Below, in pieces: positions 48,777-60,157 of a stretch of 64,000 nucleotides of DNA. The DNA is taken from positions 310,001 to 374,000 of the forward strand of contig JAJLPB010000001.1 of assembly GCA_025548565.1 (NCBI GenBank). Reading direction: 5' to 3'. Below the pieces are notes generated by a model, which was given only the letters and a program-made list of their open reading frames with translations, had not been told where the DNA came from and searched no databases. The position numbers and the translations under genes are program-made. Numbering within the stretch: position 1 is the first letter of the stretch; every line of letters begins with the position of its first letter. Origin of the DNA: Rugamonas sp. A1-17 (GTDB taxonomy: Bacteria > Pseudomonadota > Gammaproteobacteria > Burkholderiales > Burkholderiaceae_D).

Positions 48777-49583
48777 ATGCAGACTATCCTACTTTTGGCA
48801 GCCATCGCGCTGTACCTGTTATGCGCGGCGCTGCCGTCGCGCCGTGCCGGGCTGATTTCCGCCGTGACCGCCGCCGCCTGGCTGCTGCACGGCGCCGGCC
48901 TGTGGTCCGAGGTGGCCGGCGGCGCCGGCGCCATCCGCATCGGCTTCGCCGCCATGCTGTCGTCGGCGCTGTGGGTGTCGGTGGGCGCCTACTGGATCGA
49001 GAACCGGAATTTCAGCCTGGACGGCATGCGCCGCCTGGTCATGCCGAACGCCGCGCTGGCCGCGGCGCTGCAGGCCGGCTTCCCCGGCAGCGTGATCCCG
49101 CTGGAGGGCAAGTCGCCGCTGTTCGGCTGGCACATCGCCATTGCCACGCTGGCCTACAGCACGCTGACGGTGGCCGCCTTCCACGCGGTGCTGATGGCGC
49201 TGCAGGAAAAGCGCCTGCACGCGGGCACCGAGCGCAAGGGCTTCCTGGCCTCCGCGCTGGACCAGTTGCCGGCGCTGCTGACCATGGAGAAGCTGCTGTT
49301 CCGCATGATCGGCATCGGCTTCACGTTGTTGAGCCTGACGGTACTGTCGGGGATCGTGTTCTCGGAACAGCTGTTCGGCCAGGCGCTCAAATGGGACCAC
49401 AAATCGGTGTTCACCATGATGTCGTGGGTGCTGTTCGCGTCGCTGCTGGCGGGACGCCGTTTCCGCGGCTGGCGCGGCAAGACCGCGCTGAGCTTCACGC
49501 TGGCCGGTTTCGCCACCTTGTTGCTGGCCTATGTCGGCAGCCGTTTTGTGTTTGAAGTGGTTTTGCATAAGGGTTGGGCATGA
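48777..49583 (+). CDS. CcsA/YpjD-like cytochrome-c-assembly membrane protein
   Basis: The protein has 268 residues and about eight hydrophobic segments. The conserved stretch GWHIAIATLAYSTLTVAAFH and the region GIGFTLLSLTVLSGIVFSEQ with LKWDHKSVFTMMSWVLFASL match the YpjD/CcsA family, whose His residues can bind haem. Its role in the ffh/pil neighbourhood of betaproteobacteria is not established. It overlaps the next gene by 4 bases. Confidence 0.88.
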   Translation: MQTILLLAAIALYLLCAALPSRRAGLISAVTAAAWLLHGAGLWSEVAGGAGAIRIGFAAMLSSALWVSVGAYWIENRNFSLDGMRRLVMPNAALAAALQAGFPGSVIPLEGKSPLFGWHIAIATLAYSTLTVAAFHAVLMALQEKRLHAGTERKGFLASALDQLPALLTMEKLLFRMIGIGFTLLSLTVLSGIVFSEQLFGQALKWDHKSVFTMMSWVLFASLLAGRRFRGWRGKTALSFTLAGFATLLLAYVGSRFVFEVVLHKGWA

Positions 49584-49855
49584 GCCGTATTATCTTTTGG
49601 CTGGCGTTGGTGTTCCTGGTGATCTTCGCCATCCGCAGCAAGATCCGCGAGGCGCAGAAGCGCCACCAGCAGCAGTTCCGCGAACCGCGGCAGCCGGCCG
49701 CCGGCCAGGCCGCGGCCGGCGCCAGGGCCGTGGCCGAAGCCGAGACCATGCTGCAATGCGCCCACTGCGGCATCTTCTATCCCGCATCGGAAACCGTGCA
49801 GGCGCGCGGCCGCGACTATTGCAGCGCGGCCCACGCCACGCTGCCTGGCGCTTAG
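49580..49855 (+). CDS. PP0621-family small membrane protein with Cys motif
   Basis: The protein has 91 residues. One N-terminal membrane helix (IIFWLALVFLVIFAIRSKI), a basic/Gln-rich linker, then LQCAHCGIFYPASETVQARG and DYCSAAHATLPG. The C-x-x-C...C-x-x-x-H arrangement suggests a small zinc ribbon facing the cytoplasm. It is the conserved neighbour of pilS in this bacterial group. The ATG at 49580 overlaps the previous stop (ATGA). Confidence 0.85.
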   Translation: MSRIIFWLALVFLVIFAIRSKIREAQKRHQQQFREPRQPAAGQAAAGARAVAEAETMLQCAHCGIFYPASETVQARGRDYCSAAHATLPGA

Positions 49856-49867
49856 GCCTCCTCGCGC

Positions 49868-51550
49868 ATGATCGCGCGCCTTCAAGCCTTGTCGGCCGGA
49901 TCGCGCGCAACCTTCTGGCGTTCGCTGCAGACGCTCAACGCCACCCGCGTGGTGATCGCGCTGGTGCTGCTGGTCTACCTGAGCTTCGACAACCACGGCC
50001 TGCGCGCCTCCGGCCCCTATCTGTATCTGCAAATCTGCCTGGTCTACCTGGGCCTGGCGATCCTGTTCGCGCTGACGGCGGTCTACTGGCAGCGCCGCTT
50101 CCTGCTGCAGCTGTTGTCGCAGGTGGCCTGCGACCTGGCCGTCATCTCGCTGCTGTTCCTGGCCGGCGGCGGCTTGCGCAGCGGGCTGGCCATCCTCTAT
50201 TTGTTCCCGCTGGCCGGCGTGGCCATCCTGGCGCCGTTGATGCTGTCGCTGTTCTGCGCCGCGCTGGTGGCGTTGTTCATGCTGGCGGAGTCGACCTGGC
50301 AAGTGTTCATGATGGACGGCGAGCAGCCCTACCTGCAGGCGGGCCTGTACGGCGCGGCCTTCTTTGCCGCCGTGCTGGTGGTCAACCGCATGGCAGCCCG
50401 GCTGATCGGCCAGGAGGAGCTGGCGATCCAGCGCGGCGTCGAGATCACCGTGCAGCAGGCGGTCAACCGGCTGGTGATGGCCAACGTCGGCGACGGCATT
50501 CTGGTGGTCGATCCGGACGGCCAGGTCTTCGCCGGCAATCCGGCGGCGCAGCAGATGCTGGGCATGGTCGGGCCGGAGATGAAGTTCCGGCTGTCGGCCG
50601 CCGCCGCGCTGGCGCCGCTGGCGCAGGCTTACGCCGAGTGGCGCGCCGACGCCGCGCGCAGCACCGCCTACGTCACCATCAAGCCGTATGCCGAGGCGGC
50701 GCTGCGCGACGTCACGGCCGCATGGAGCGCGCGGCGCGACCTGGCCGCGCACCTGAAGGTGCGCTTCGCGGCGGTCGACACGGCTGGCCTGGGCACGGAG
50801 CGCAGCGTGATCTTTTTGCAGGACGTGACCGGCATCGAGAACCAGGCACAGCAACTGAAGCTGGCGTCGATGGGGCGGCTCACGGCCAGCATCGCGCACG
50901 AGGTGCGCAATCCGTTGTCGGCCATCGGCCACGCCACCGCGCTGCTGGGCGAGGACCTCGACAGCACCGTGCATCTGCGGCTGCTGAAGATCGTCGGCGA
51001 CAACGTGGCGCGGGTCAACCGCATGGTCGAGGATATCCTGCAGCTGTCGCGCAAGGTGCAGCCGCACAGCGAGCCGCTGGCGCTGGACGTCTTTCTGGCC
51101 GAGCTGAAAACCGAATTCGTCGACACCCACGGCCTGCCGTCCGACATCATCGCCGTCGCGGCGGCGGCCGGCACGCTGGTGCGCTTCGACGCGCTGCACC
51201 TGCGCGAGGTGGTGCTCAACCTGCTCAACAACGCGGTACGCTACGCCAGCGGCGCGCCGGCGTCGGTGCGCATGGAGCTGGTGAGCGAGAAGGCGCGGCC
51301 GATGGAGCTGCACGTGCAGGACGACGGTCCCGGCATCTCGCCCGAGGTGCGCGCCCACTTGTTCGAGCCGTTTTACACCACATCGAGCAAGGGAACCGGC
51401 CTGGGACTATATCTGGCGCGCGAATTGTGTTTGAATAACGAAGCGCGGTTGGACTACGAATATCGTTTTGATATCAAAGACAGCCCCGATGGGACTCCCC
51501 GCTCGCGCGGGCGCTTCGTAATCACCTTCGCCCATCCGGCGCAGACGTAG
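49868..51550 (+). CDS. pilS: Sensor histidine kinase of the PilS type
   Basis: The protein has 560 residues. Six hydrophobic segments in the first 180 residues are followed by a PAS domain (VMANVGDGILVVDPDGQVFA), HisKA with phospho-acceptor His344 (LTASIAHEVRNPLSA) and HATPase_c (LLNNAVRYASGAP, DDGPGISPEVR, GTGLGLYLARELC). PilS senses pilin in the membrane and controls PilR. pilR follows after 12 bp. The symbol rests on the domain order and the neighbouring PP0621, pilR and ampD genes. Confidence 0.9.
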   Translation: MIARLQALSAGSRATFWRSLQTLNATRVVIALVLLVYLSFDNHGLRASGPYLYLQICLVYLGLAILFALTAVYWQRRFLLQLLSQVACDLAVISLLFLAGGGLRSGLAILYLFPLAGVAILAPLMLSLFCAALVALFMLAESTWQVFMMDGEQPYLQAGLYGAAFFAAVLVVNRMAARLIGQEELAIQRGVEITVQQAVNRLVMANVGDGILVVDPDGQVFAGNPAAQQMLGMVGPEMKFRLSAAAALAPLAQAYAEWRADAARSTAYVTIKPYAEAALRDVTAAWSARRDLAAHLKVRFAAVDTAGLGTERSVIFLQDVTGIENQAQQLKLASMGRLTASIAHEVRNPLSAIGHATALLGEDLDSTVHLRLLKIVGDNVARVNRMVEDILQLSRKVQPHSEPLALDVFLAELKTEFVDTHGLPSDIIAVAAAAGTLVRFDALHLREVVLNLLNNAVRYASGAPASVRMELVSEKARPMELHVQDDGPGISPEVRAHLFEPFYTTSSKGTGLGLYLARELCLNNEARLDYEYRFDIKDSPDGTPRSRGRFVITFAHPAQT

Positions 51551-51562
51551 AAAGGCTGTTTG

Positions 51563-53113
51563 ATGACTGCTAGAGGTTCCCAACGCGCGCCGCGCGTGCT
51601 GGTCGTCGACGACGAGGCCGACCTGCGCGAGCTGCTGGAACTGACCCTGCTGAAAATGGGCCTGGATGTCGACAGCGCCGCCACGCTGGCGCAGGCGCGC
51701 GGCCTGCTGGCCAACGCCGAACGCGAATACCAGCTGGTGCTGACCGACATGCGCCTGCCCGACGGCCTGGGGCTGGAGCTGGTGCGCGAGGTGAGCGCCG
51801 CATATAAGAACACGCCGATCGCGGTGGTGACGGCTTTCGGCAGCGCCGACAACGCCGTCATCGCGCTCAAGGCCGGCGCCTTCGACTACATCTCCAAGCC
51901 GGTGGCGCTGGACCAGTTGCGGGTGATGGTGCAGTCGGCGCTGCGGCTGAACGCCGAGCCGCCGGCCGGCGGGGCGCCGTACGCGGCGCCGCTGGACAGC
52001 CGCTTGAAGGGCGAGTCGGCCGTGATCCAGGCGCTGCGCGCGCAGATCGCGCGGCTGGCGCGCTCGATGGCGCCGATCGCCATCAACGGCGAATCGGGCA
52101 GCGGCAAGGAGCTGGCGGCGCGCGAGATCCACGCCCGGAGTTCGCGCGCGGGCAAGCCCTTCATCGCCGTCAACTGCGGCGCGATTCCCGAGGCGTTGAT
52201 GGAGGCGGAGTTCTTCGGCTACCGCAAGGGCGCCTTCACCGGCGCGGCCGATGAGCGCGACGGCTTCTTCCAGGCGGCCAACGGCGGCACGCTGATGCTC
52301 GACGAGGTGGCCGACCTGCCGCTGGCGATGCAGGTCAAGCTGCTGCGGGCGATCCAGGAGCGGCGCGTGCGCAAGATCGGCGCCACCGCCGAGGAGCCGG
52401 TCGACGTGCGCATCATCAGCGCCACCCACAAGAACCTGGAGCAGTGCGTGGAGCAGGGCAGCTTCCGGCAGGACCTGTTCTACCGCCTGAACGTGATCGA
52501 ACTCAGTCTGCCGCCGCTGCGCGAACGGCTCGACGACCTGCCCGTGCTGACCGCCGCCATCCTCGACCGGCTGGGCACCTTCGAGCACAAGGTGCGGCTG
52601 GGCCAGGGCGTGCTGGAGACCTTGCGCGGCTACTCCTTCCCCGGCAATGTGCGCGAGCTGGAAAACATCCTGGAGCGCGCGCTGGCCTTCGCCAACGACG
52701 GCGTGATCGAGGTGGCCGACCTGGCGCTGAAGGGCGCGCGCAACGCGGATGCGTCGACCGCGCCGCAGTCCGCCGACGGCGCCGCGCCGGCCGTGCCGCT
52801 ATCGCCGGCGTCGCCGTCATCGGCGCAGGCGGCATCCGCTGCCGCATCGGCGCCGCCTTCCGCGGCGGCGGCAGCGGCATCGGCCACCGCCCCGGCCCAT
52901 GCCGACCCCGCGCCGTCCGCCGCGCTGCCGCACCTGGACGCGCTGCCCAGCAGCCTGCCCGATTACCTGAACCAGATCGAGCGCGACATCATCCTGCGCG
53001 CGCTGGCGCAGACGCAGTTCAACCGCACCCAGGCCGCCCAGCTGCTGGGCATCAGCTTCCGTCAGCTGCGCTACCAGATGCAGAAGCTGAACATCCAGGA
53101 GCCGGAGGCGTGA
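51563..53113 (+). CDS. pilR: Sigma-54 response regulator of the PilR type
   Basis: The protein has 516 residues. The receiver domain has phospho-acceptor Asp62 (LVLTDMRLPDGLG). The AAA+ domain has Walker A NGESGSGKELAAREIH, the sigma-54 contact loop GYRKGAFTGA and Walker B GGTLMLDEVADLPL. A Fis-type helix-turn-helix ends the protein (FNRTQAAQLLGISFRQLRYQ). Between AAA+ and HTH lies an unusual Ala/Pro/Ser-rich linker of about 75 residues (roughly 393-467). It activates sigma-54 promoters such as that of pilA in other species. Confidence 0.92.
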   Translation: MTARGSQRAPRVLVVDDEADLRELLELTLLKMGLDVDSAATLAQARGLLANAEREYQLVLTDMRLPDGLGLELVREVSAAYKNTPIAVVTAFGSADNAVIALKAGAFDYISKPVALDQLRVMVQSALRLNAEPPAGGAPYAAPLDSRLKGESAVIQALRAQIARLARSMAPIAINGESGSGKELAAREIHARSSRAGKPFIAVNCGAIPEALMEAEFFGYRKGAFTGAADERDGFFQAANGGTLMLDEVADLPLAMQVKLLRAIQERRVRKIGATAEEPVDVRIISATHKNLEQCVEQGSFRQDLFYRLNVIELSLPPLRERLDDLPVLTAAILDRLGTFEHKVRLGQGVLETLRGYSFPGNVRELENILERALAFANDGVIEVADLALKGARNADASTAPQSADGAAPAVPLSPASPSSAQAASAAASAPPSAAAAAASATAPAHADPAPSAALPHLDALPSSLPDYLNQIERDIILRALAQTQFNRTQAAQLLGISFRQLRYQMQKLNIQEPEA

Positions 53114-53745
53114 GCCGCGCGGAAGTGGGGGCGGACGGCTGGTGGCGGCCGGCGATCCGCTACGACAGCCCGCACGCCGACTGCCGCCCCGACCCCGCCG
53201 ACATCACGCTGCTGGTCATCCACAACATCTCGCTGCCGGGCGGCCGTTTCGGCGGTCCGCACGTGTCCGACCTGTTCACCGGCCGCTTGGACTATAATAC
53301 TGACCCCTCGTTCGCGGACCTGCGGGGGCTGAAGGTGTCGAGCCACTTCTTCATCCGCCGCGACGGCCGCGTGATGCAATATGTTTCCGCCAACGAGCGG
53401 GCCTGGCACGCGGGCTTGTCGTCGTTCCGCGGCAGGGAGAAGTGCAACGACTATTCGATCGGCGTGGAGCTGGAAGGCACCGACGGCAGCGGCTTCGAGC
53501 CGGCCCAGTATCAGGCGCTGGCCGAGCTGACGGTGGCGCTGCAAATGCGCTACCCGCTGGCCGACGTGCAGGGCCACGAGCACATCGCGCCGGGCCGCAA
53601 GACCGATCCGGGGCCGTTGTTTGATTGGGAATTTTATCGGAAAACCTGGCAGTCGCTGCTTAATCGAAAGGCACTGGACCAGCCCGCGTTAGTGGGCGCT
53701 AGCGCCGGATTGCGCTTCGCAAAAGGGCTCCCGCAAAGTCAATAG
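53110..53745 (+). CDS. ampD: 1,6-anhydro-N-acetylmuramyl-L-alanine amidase
   Basis: The protein has 211 residues. The GTG at 53110 overlaps the pilR stop (GTGA) and has GGAGG just upstream. Zinc ligands are His38 (LLVIHNISLPGG), His156 and Asp166 (GHEHIAPGRKTDPG), with catalytic Glu120 (GVELEG) and Lys164, matching E. coli AmpD positions closely. It removes the peptide from anhydro-muropeptides in the cytoplasm during wall recycling and so keeps AmpR-type beta-lactamase induction low. The C-terminal tail (about 30 residues past the fold) is not conserved. Confidence 0.95.
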   Translation: MSRAEVGADGWWRPAIRYDSPHADCRPDPADITLLVIHNISLPGGRFGGPHVSDLFTGRLDYNTDPSFADLRGLKVSSHFFIRRDGRVMQYVSANERAWHAGLSSFRGREKCNDYSIGVELEGTDGSGFEPAQYQALAELTVALQMRYPLADVQGHEHIAPGRKTDPGPLFDWEFYRKTWQSLLNRKALDQPALVGASAGLRFAKGLPQSQ

Positions 53746-53795
53746 AAAAATTGCCGTAAACGGCAAAATTTCCACTTGTCTTACCATTATCCGAC

Positions 53796-53840
53796 CACTA
53801 CAATCAGTGTATCGATTCACACCAATCACTAGATATAGTA
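53796..53840 (+). promoter_or_regulatory. Two NrdR-like boxes in the nrdA promoter region
   Basis: CCACTACAATCAGTGT (53795-53810) and TCACTAGATATAGTAG (53826-53841) each resemble the 16-bp NrdR consensus acaCwAtATaTwGwgt. Their centres are 31 bp apart, about three helical turns, as in known NrdR-controlled operons. They lie 175-220 bp before the nrdA ATG, implying a long leader. NrdR would repress nrdAB when dATP is high. Confidence 0.7.
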
Positions 53841-54013
53841 GTTCCCATGACACTGGTTCTTAAACTATTTACAAGCCGCCAGGGCCAGTTCAACACCCAT
53901 TTTATTGCAGTTTAACCAGCCAGGCAGGTTTGGCTGGCCGCTTCATTTTGGCCTTTTTTTATACAACATTACGTCGCGCAGCTTTGACTGCACGCTGTTA
54001 TCGGGGAGCTTAA

Positions 54014-56938
<2,925 letters not shown>

Positions 56939-56968
56939 GCGGGCGGCAAACGTACTAATATAGAGAGT

Positions 56969-57001
56969 GAACCGTCCCGGCCCGTCCGGGCGGTTCTTTT
57001 T
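56969..57001 (+). terminator. Terminator-like hairpin between nrdA and nrdB
   Basis: GAACCG / CGGTTC with GC-rich inner pairing is followed by five to six T. It lies 26 bases before the nrdB ATG. It may lower nrdB relative to nrdA or mark a processing site. Confidence 0.6.
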
Positions 57002-57026
57002 ACACCGAATTCAGAAGGAAAATACC

Positions 57027-58145
57027 ATGTCGCTGTCCTGGGACGAAGAGGCCGCACCGGCCGCATCACAAGCTGTCAACCAAGCCGCCGCGCTGGCTTC
57101 CGGCGAAGCCAACGCCGAGCAAGTCGCGCTGCGCGTCAATGCCGACGACAAGCGCATCATCAACGGCAAGACCGACGTCAACCAGCTGGTGCCGTTCAAG
57201 TACAAGTGGGCGTGGGACAAATACCTGGCCGGCTGCGCCAACCACTGGATGCCGCAGGAAGTGAACATGCAGCGCGATATCGAGCTGTGGAAGAACCCGA
57301 ACGGCCTGACCGAGGACGAGCGCCGCCTGGTCAAGCGCAACCTGGGCTTCTTCGTCACCGCCGACTCGCTGGCCGCCAACAACATCGTGCTGGGCACCTA
57401 CCGCCACATCACGGCTCCCGAATGCCGCCAGTACCTGCTGCGCCAGGCGTTCGAAGAGGCGATCCACACCCACGCCTACCAGTACATCGTCGAGTCGCTG
57501 GGCCTGGACGAGGGCGAGATCTTCAACGCCTACAACGAGGTCAAGTCGATCCGCGACAAGGATGAGTTCCTGATTCCGTTCATCAACACGCTGACCGACC
57601 CGGCCTTCACCACCGGCACCGTGCACAACGACCAGCAGCTGCTGAAGTCGCTGATCGTGTTTGCCTGCCTGATGGAAGGCCTGTTCTTCTACGTCGGCTT
57701 CACCCAGATCCTGGCGCTGGGTCGCCAGAACAAGATGATGGGCGCCGCCGAACAGTACCAGTACATCCTGCGCGACGAGTCGATGCATTGCAACTTCGGC
57801 ATCGATCTGATCAACACCATCAAGATGGAAAACCCGCTGCTGTGGACGCCTGCGTTCAAGGAAGAGATCAAGCAGCTGTTCCTGAAGGCGGTGGACCTGG
57901 AGTACGCCTACGCCGAAGACACCATGCCACGCGGCGTGCTGGGCCTGAACGCGACCATGTTCAAGGGCTACCTGCGCTTCATCGCCAACCGCCGCGCCAC
58001 GCAGATCGGCCTGGAGACGCTGTTCGACCAGGAAGACAACCCGTTCCCATGGATGAGCGAGATGATCGACCTGAAGAAGGAACGCAACTTCTTCGAGACC
58101 CGCGTGATCGAGTACCAGACCGGCGGCGCGCTGAACTGGGATTGA
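57027..58145 (+). CDS. nrdB: Class Ia ribonucleotide reductase, small subunit
   Basis: The protein has 372 residues; the ATG at 57027 has AGAAGGAA upstream. The di-iron site uses Asp113 ([10 protein letters not shown]), Glu144 and His147 ([14 protein letters not shown]) and later Glu and His in [13 protein letters not shown]. Tyr151 sits four residues after His147, exactly where E. coli has the radical Tyr122, so this is a true tyrosyl-radical class Ia enzyme. It is co-transcribed with nrdA, possibly with partial termination between them. Confidence 0.96.
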   Translation: MSLSWDEEAAPAASQAVNQAAALASGEANAEQVALRVNADDKRIINGKTDVNQLVPFKYKWAWDKYLAGCANHWMPQEVNMQRDIELWKNPNGLTEDERRLVKRNLGFFVTADSLAANNIVLGTYRHITAPECRQYLLRQAFEEAIHTHAYQYIVESLGLDEGEIFNAYNEVKSIRDKDEFLIPFINTLTDPAFTTGTVHNDQQLLKSLIVFACLMEGLFFYVGFTQILALGRQNKMMGAAEQYQYILRDESMHCNFGIDLINTIKMENPLLWTPAFKEEIKQLFLKAVDLEYAYAEDTMPRGVLGLNATMFKGYLRFIANRRATQIGLETLFDQEDNPFPWMSEMIDLKKERNFFETRVIEYQTGGALNWD

Positions 58146-58173
58146 TCGGTACGCTGGCTGTAGAGCGTCACAC

Positions 58174-58201
58174 AAAAAGCCTGGCAATTGCCAGGCTTTT
58201 T
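58174..58201. terminator. Intrinsic terminator after nrdB
   Basis: A perfect palindrome AAAAAGCCTGGCAATTGCCA with its continuation GGCTTTTT gives a GC/AT stem flanked by A5 and T5, functional on the plus strand. Confidence 0.92.
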
Positions 58202-58274
58202 GCTTTTTGATGGCATCGCTGTTCCCGCGTGCGCATATTCTGGCTGCTTGATGATGGCGTGTGGAGGTGCGGTC

Positions 58275-59321
58275 GTGAGCAAAGCCAATTTGACGTCGAT
58301 ACCCGGCCTGGAGCCTCTCCATGCAGAGTTGCGTGCCCTGATAGAGGCCAGCCGTCGGCGCTTATCCAGCAACGTCAACGCTGAGCTGAGCCGTTTGTAT
58401 TGGGCTGTGGGGCAGCGTCTGCTTTCCCAGGTATTGGCAGGCAAGCGGGCTCGATATGGGGCGCAGATAATGACTCGCTTGGGGCAGCAGCTGGCGAATG
58501 AGTTCGGTCGAGGCTTCGAGACGCAGAATCTTCGCCGCATGGTGCAGTTTGTACAAGCCTTCCCTGACCTGGAAAATGTCGCATCGCTGATGCGACATTT
58601 AAGTTGGACGCATTTTTTGCAGCTGCTGCCAGTAAGGGAGGAGGCTGCCCGATGGTACTACGCCCAGCAAACCGTCGCGGAAGGGTGGAGTGTACGCGAG
58701 CTTCGTCGGCAAATTGAGCGGAAAAGTTACGAGCGGAGCGAAATCGCAGCGTCACGACTACCACCGGCGACGGCTCGTACCGAGTCCACATCCGCCCTCA
58801 TCTTCAAAGATCCATATTTTCTCGATTTTCTTGGCTTACGTCGGGGCTACGACGAAGCCGACCTGGAGGCCGCAATTCTGCTCCAGTTGGAATCCTTCAT
58901 TCTGGAGTTGGGACGGGGGTTTGCCTTTGTGGAGAGGAACAAACGTATGGTGATAGATGGCGAGGATTTTCATCTTGATCTTTTGTTTTTCCATCGCCGC
59001 CTCCGTCGCCTCGTGGCCATCGAACTCAAACTCGGGCGCTTCAAGGCCGCCCATAAAGGACAGATGGAGTTGTATCTCAAGTGGCTGGACAGGCACGAGC
59101 GCCATTCTGGCGAGGAGTCACCCATTGGATTGATTCTGTGTGCGGAATCCAGTCATGAGCAAATAGAACTGCTTCAGATGCATAAGGATGGCATCACTGT
59201 GGCCGAATACTGGACTGAGCTGCCTCCCAAGGCGGAATTGGAACGCAAGCTGCACATGGCACTTGAGGAGGCGAGAGAGCGTTTAACGCGGCGAGGACTA
59301 TTGTTGGACCGTTCGGAGTGA
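58275..59321 (+). CDS. DUF1016 (YhcG-type) PDDEXK nuclease-fold protein
   Basis: The protein has 348 residues. The start is GTG 58275 with GGAGG seven bases upstream. The N-terminal DUF1016 domain (LSRLYWAVGQRLLSQVLAGK, FSWTH-like LMRHLSWTHFLQLLPV) precedes a C-terminal nuclease fold with D...E-x-K in DLLFFHRRLRRLVAIELKLG. Family members are linked to mobile DNA and defence regions, and E. coli YhcG has been associated with nucleic-acid processing; the true function is unclear. Codon use is visibly lower in GC than in neighbouring nrdB, a sign of transfer. Its 3' end overlaps the broken hipA by 24 bases. Confidence 0.88.
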   Translation: MSKANLTSIPGLEPLHAELRALIEASRRRLSSNVNAELSRLYWAVGQRLLSQVLAGKRARYGAQIMTRLGQQLANEFGRGFETQNLRRMVQFVQAFPDLENVASLMRHLSWTHFLQLLPVREEAARWYYAQQTVAEGWSVRELRRQIERKSYERSEIAASRLPPATARTESTSALIFKDPYFLDFLGLRRGYDEADLEAAILLQLESFILELGRGFAFVERNKRMVIDGEDFHLDLLFFHRRLRRLVAIELKLGRFKAAHKGQMELYLKWLDRHERHSGEESPIGLILCAESSHEQIELLQMHKDGITVAEYWTELPPKAELERKLHMALEEARERLTRRGLLLDRSE

Positions 59322-59868
59322 GAGCCGTTTGCGGTTGGCCTCGACGGCGCGGCCGATGGCTTTGATCGTCGTGGTGCGGATCGGGGCGCCGTGGGCCAGA
59401 TCCGTCCACAGGCCGGTCTGCGCCACCATCGCCTCAATGACGCCGCGCGCGTGCCGTTCGGGGACACCGGTGTCCGCCGCAAGCCGCAGCAGGTCGGCCA
59501 GGCCGGGCGCCCGGCTCTCGCCCATGACCGACATCTGGTGCTCGCCGCCGGGACCGGGATTGAAACTCAGGTCGTAGCAGGGCGAGAGCTGCCAGTGCCA
59601 GTCGCGGTCCATCCGGTAGGAGAAGTTCTTGGCGTGATCGTCCCGGCTGCTGAACAGCACATTGAAGACGCAGCGCCGGAACGCGGCTTCGACTTGCCGC
59701 TGGTCGCCGGTCATCAGGCGTGTGGGGTGCAGGAAGGTGCTGCAGTCGACCCACGGCAGAAGGAAGTCGACCTGCAGCAGACCGGCCACACATAGCTGAG
59801 CGCACCCATGCCGCGTCGCCGACGAACGCCAGCCGGTCCAGCGGCGCGTTAGGCGGCTCTGCGAGGAG
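59298..59868 (-). pseudogene. Broken hipA-family toxin kinase gene
   Basis: The C-terminal kinase half is readable from about 59789: FRRCVFNVLFSSRDDHAKNF (catalytic Asp loop), LSPCYDLSFNPGPGGEHQMS. Upstream, in another frame, lies PLDRLAFVGDAA, then after a frame change MGALSYVWP, the conserved mid-N-terminal block of HipA-type proteins. The first 100 or so residues and about 140 residues between the two pieces are missing, and the frames do not join. So the toxin is dead by deletion and frameshift. The antitoxin-like gene beside it is intact. Confidence 0.8.
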
Positions 59869-60157
59869 CGCGCCGGCGTTTTGCCAGCTCCGCTTTTTCC
59901 ATGGCGGCGATGGACACGACCTTGAGGCGGAACAGGTCACCCAGATCGTCAGCCAGGCCGAGTGCCACGACGATCTGGATGACGGACGCCAGCGAGGCTT
60001 GTCCCTTGGCTTCCAGGTTCTTCACGGTGCCGCTGGACAGCCCGGCGCGTTGGGCCAACTCCACCTGCGACCAACCCTCCATCAAGCGCCGCGCGCGCAA
60101 ACGGCGTCCCAGTTCGGCGCTGATCTCGGGTGTGGTGGCCATCATAAAGTCAAACAT
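59849..60157 (-). CDS. HipB-like XRE-family antitoxin/repressor
   Basis: The protein has 102 residues; the ATG at 60157 has AGGAGG at ideal spacing. The helix-turn-helix is LRARRLMEGWSQVELAQRAG and LSSGTVKNLEAKGQASLASV. The C-terminus is basic (MEKAELAKRRRAPRRAA). Its 3' end overlaps the remnant of hipA, the normal hipBA arrangement. With no working toxin it may persist as a stand-alone repressor or be on the way out. Confidence 0.88.
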   Translation of the reverse strand: MFDFMMATTPEISAELGRRLRARRLMEGWSQVELAQRAGLSSGTVKNLEAKGQASLASVIQIVVALGLADDLGDLFRLKVVSIAAMEKAELAKRRRAPRRAA

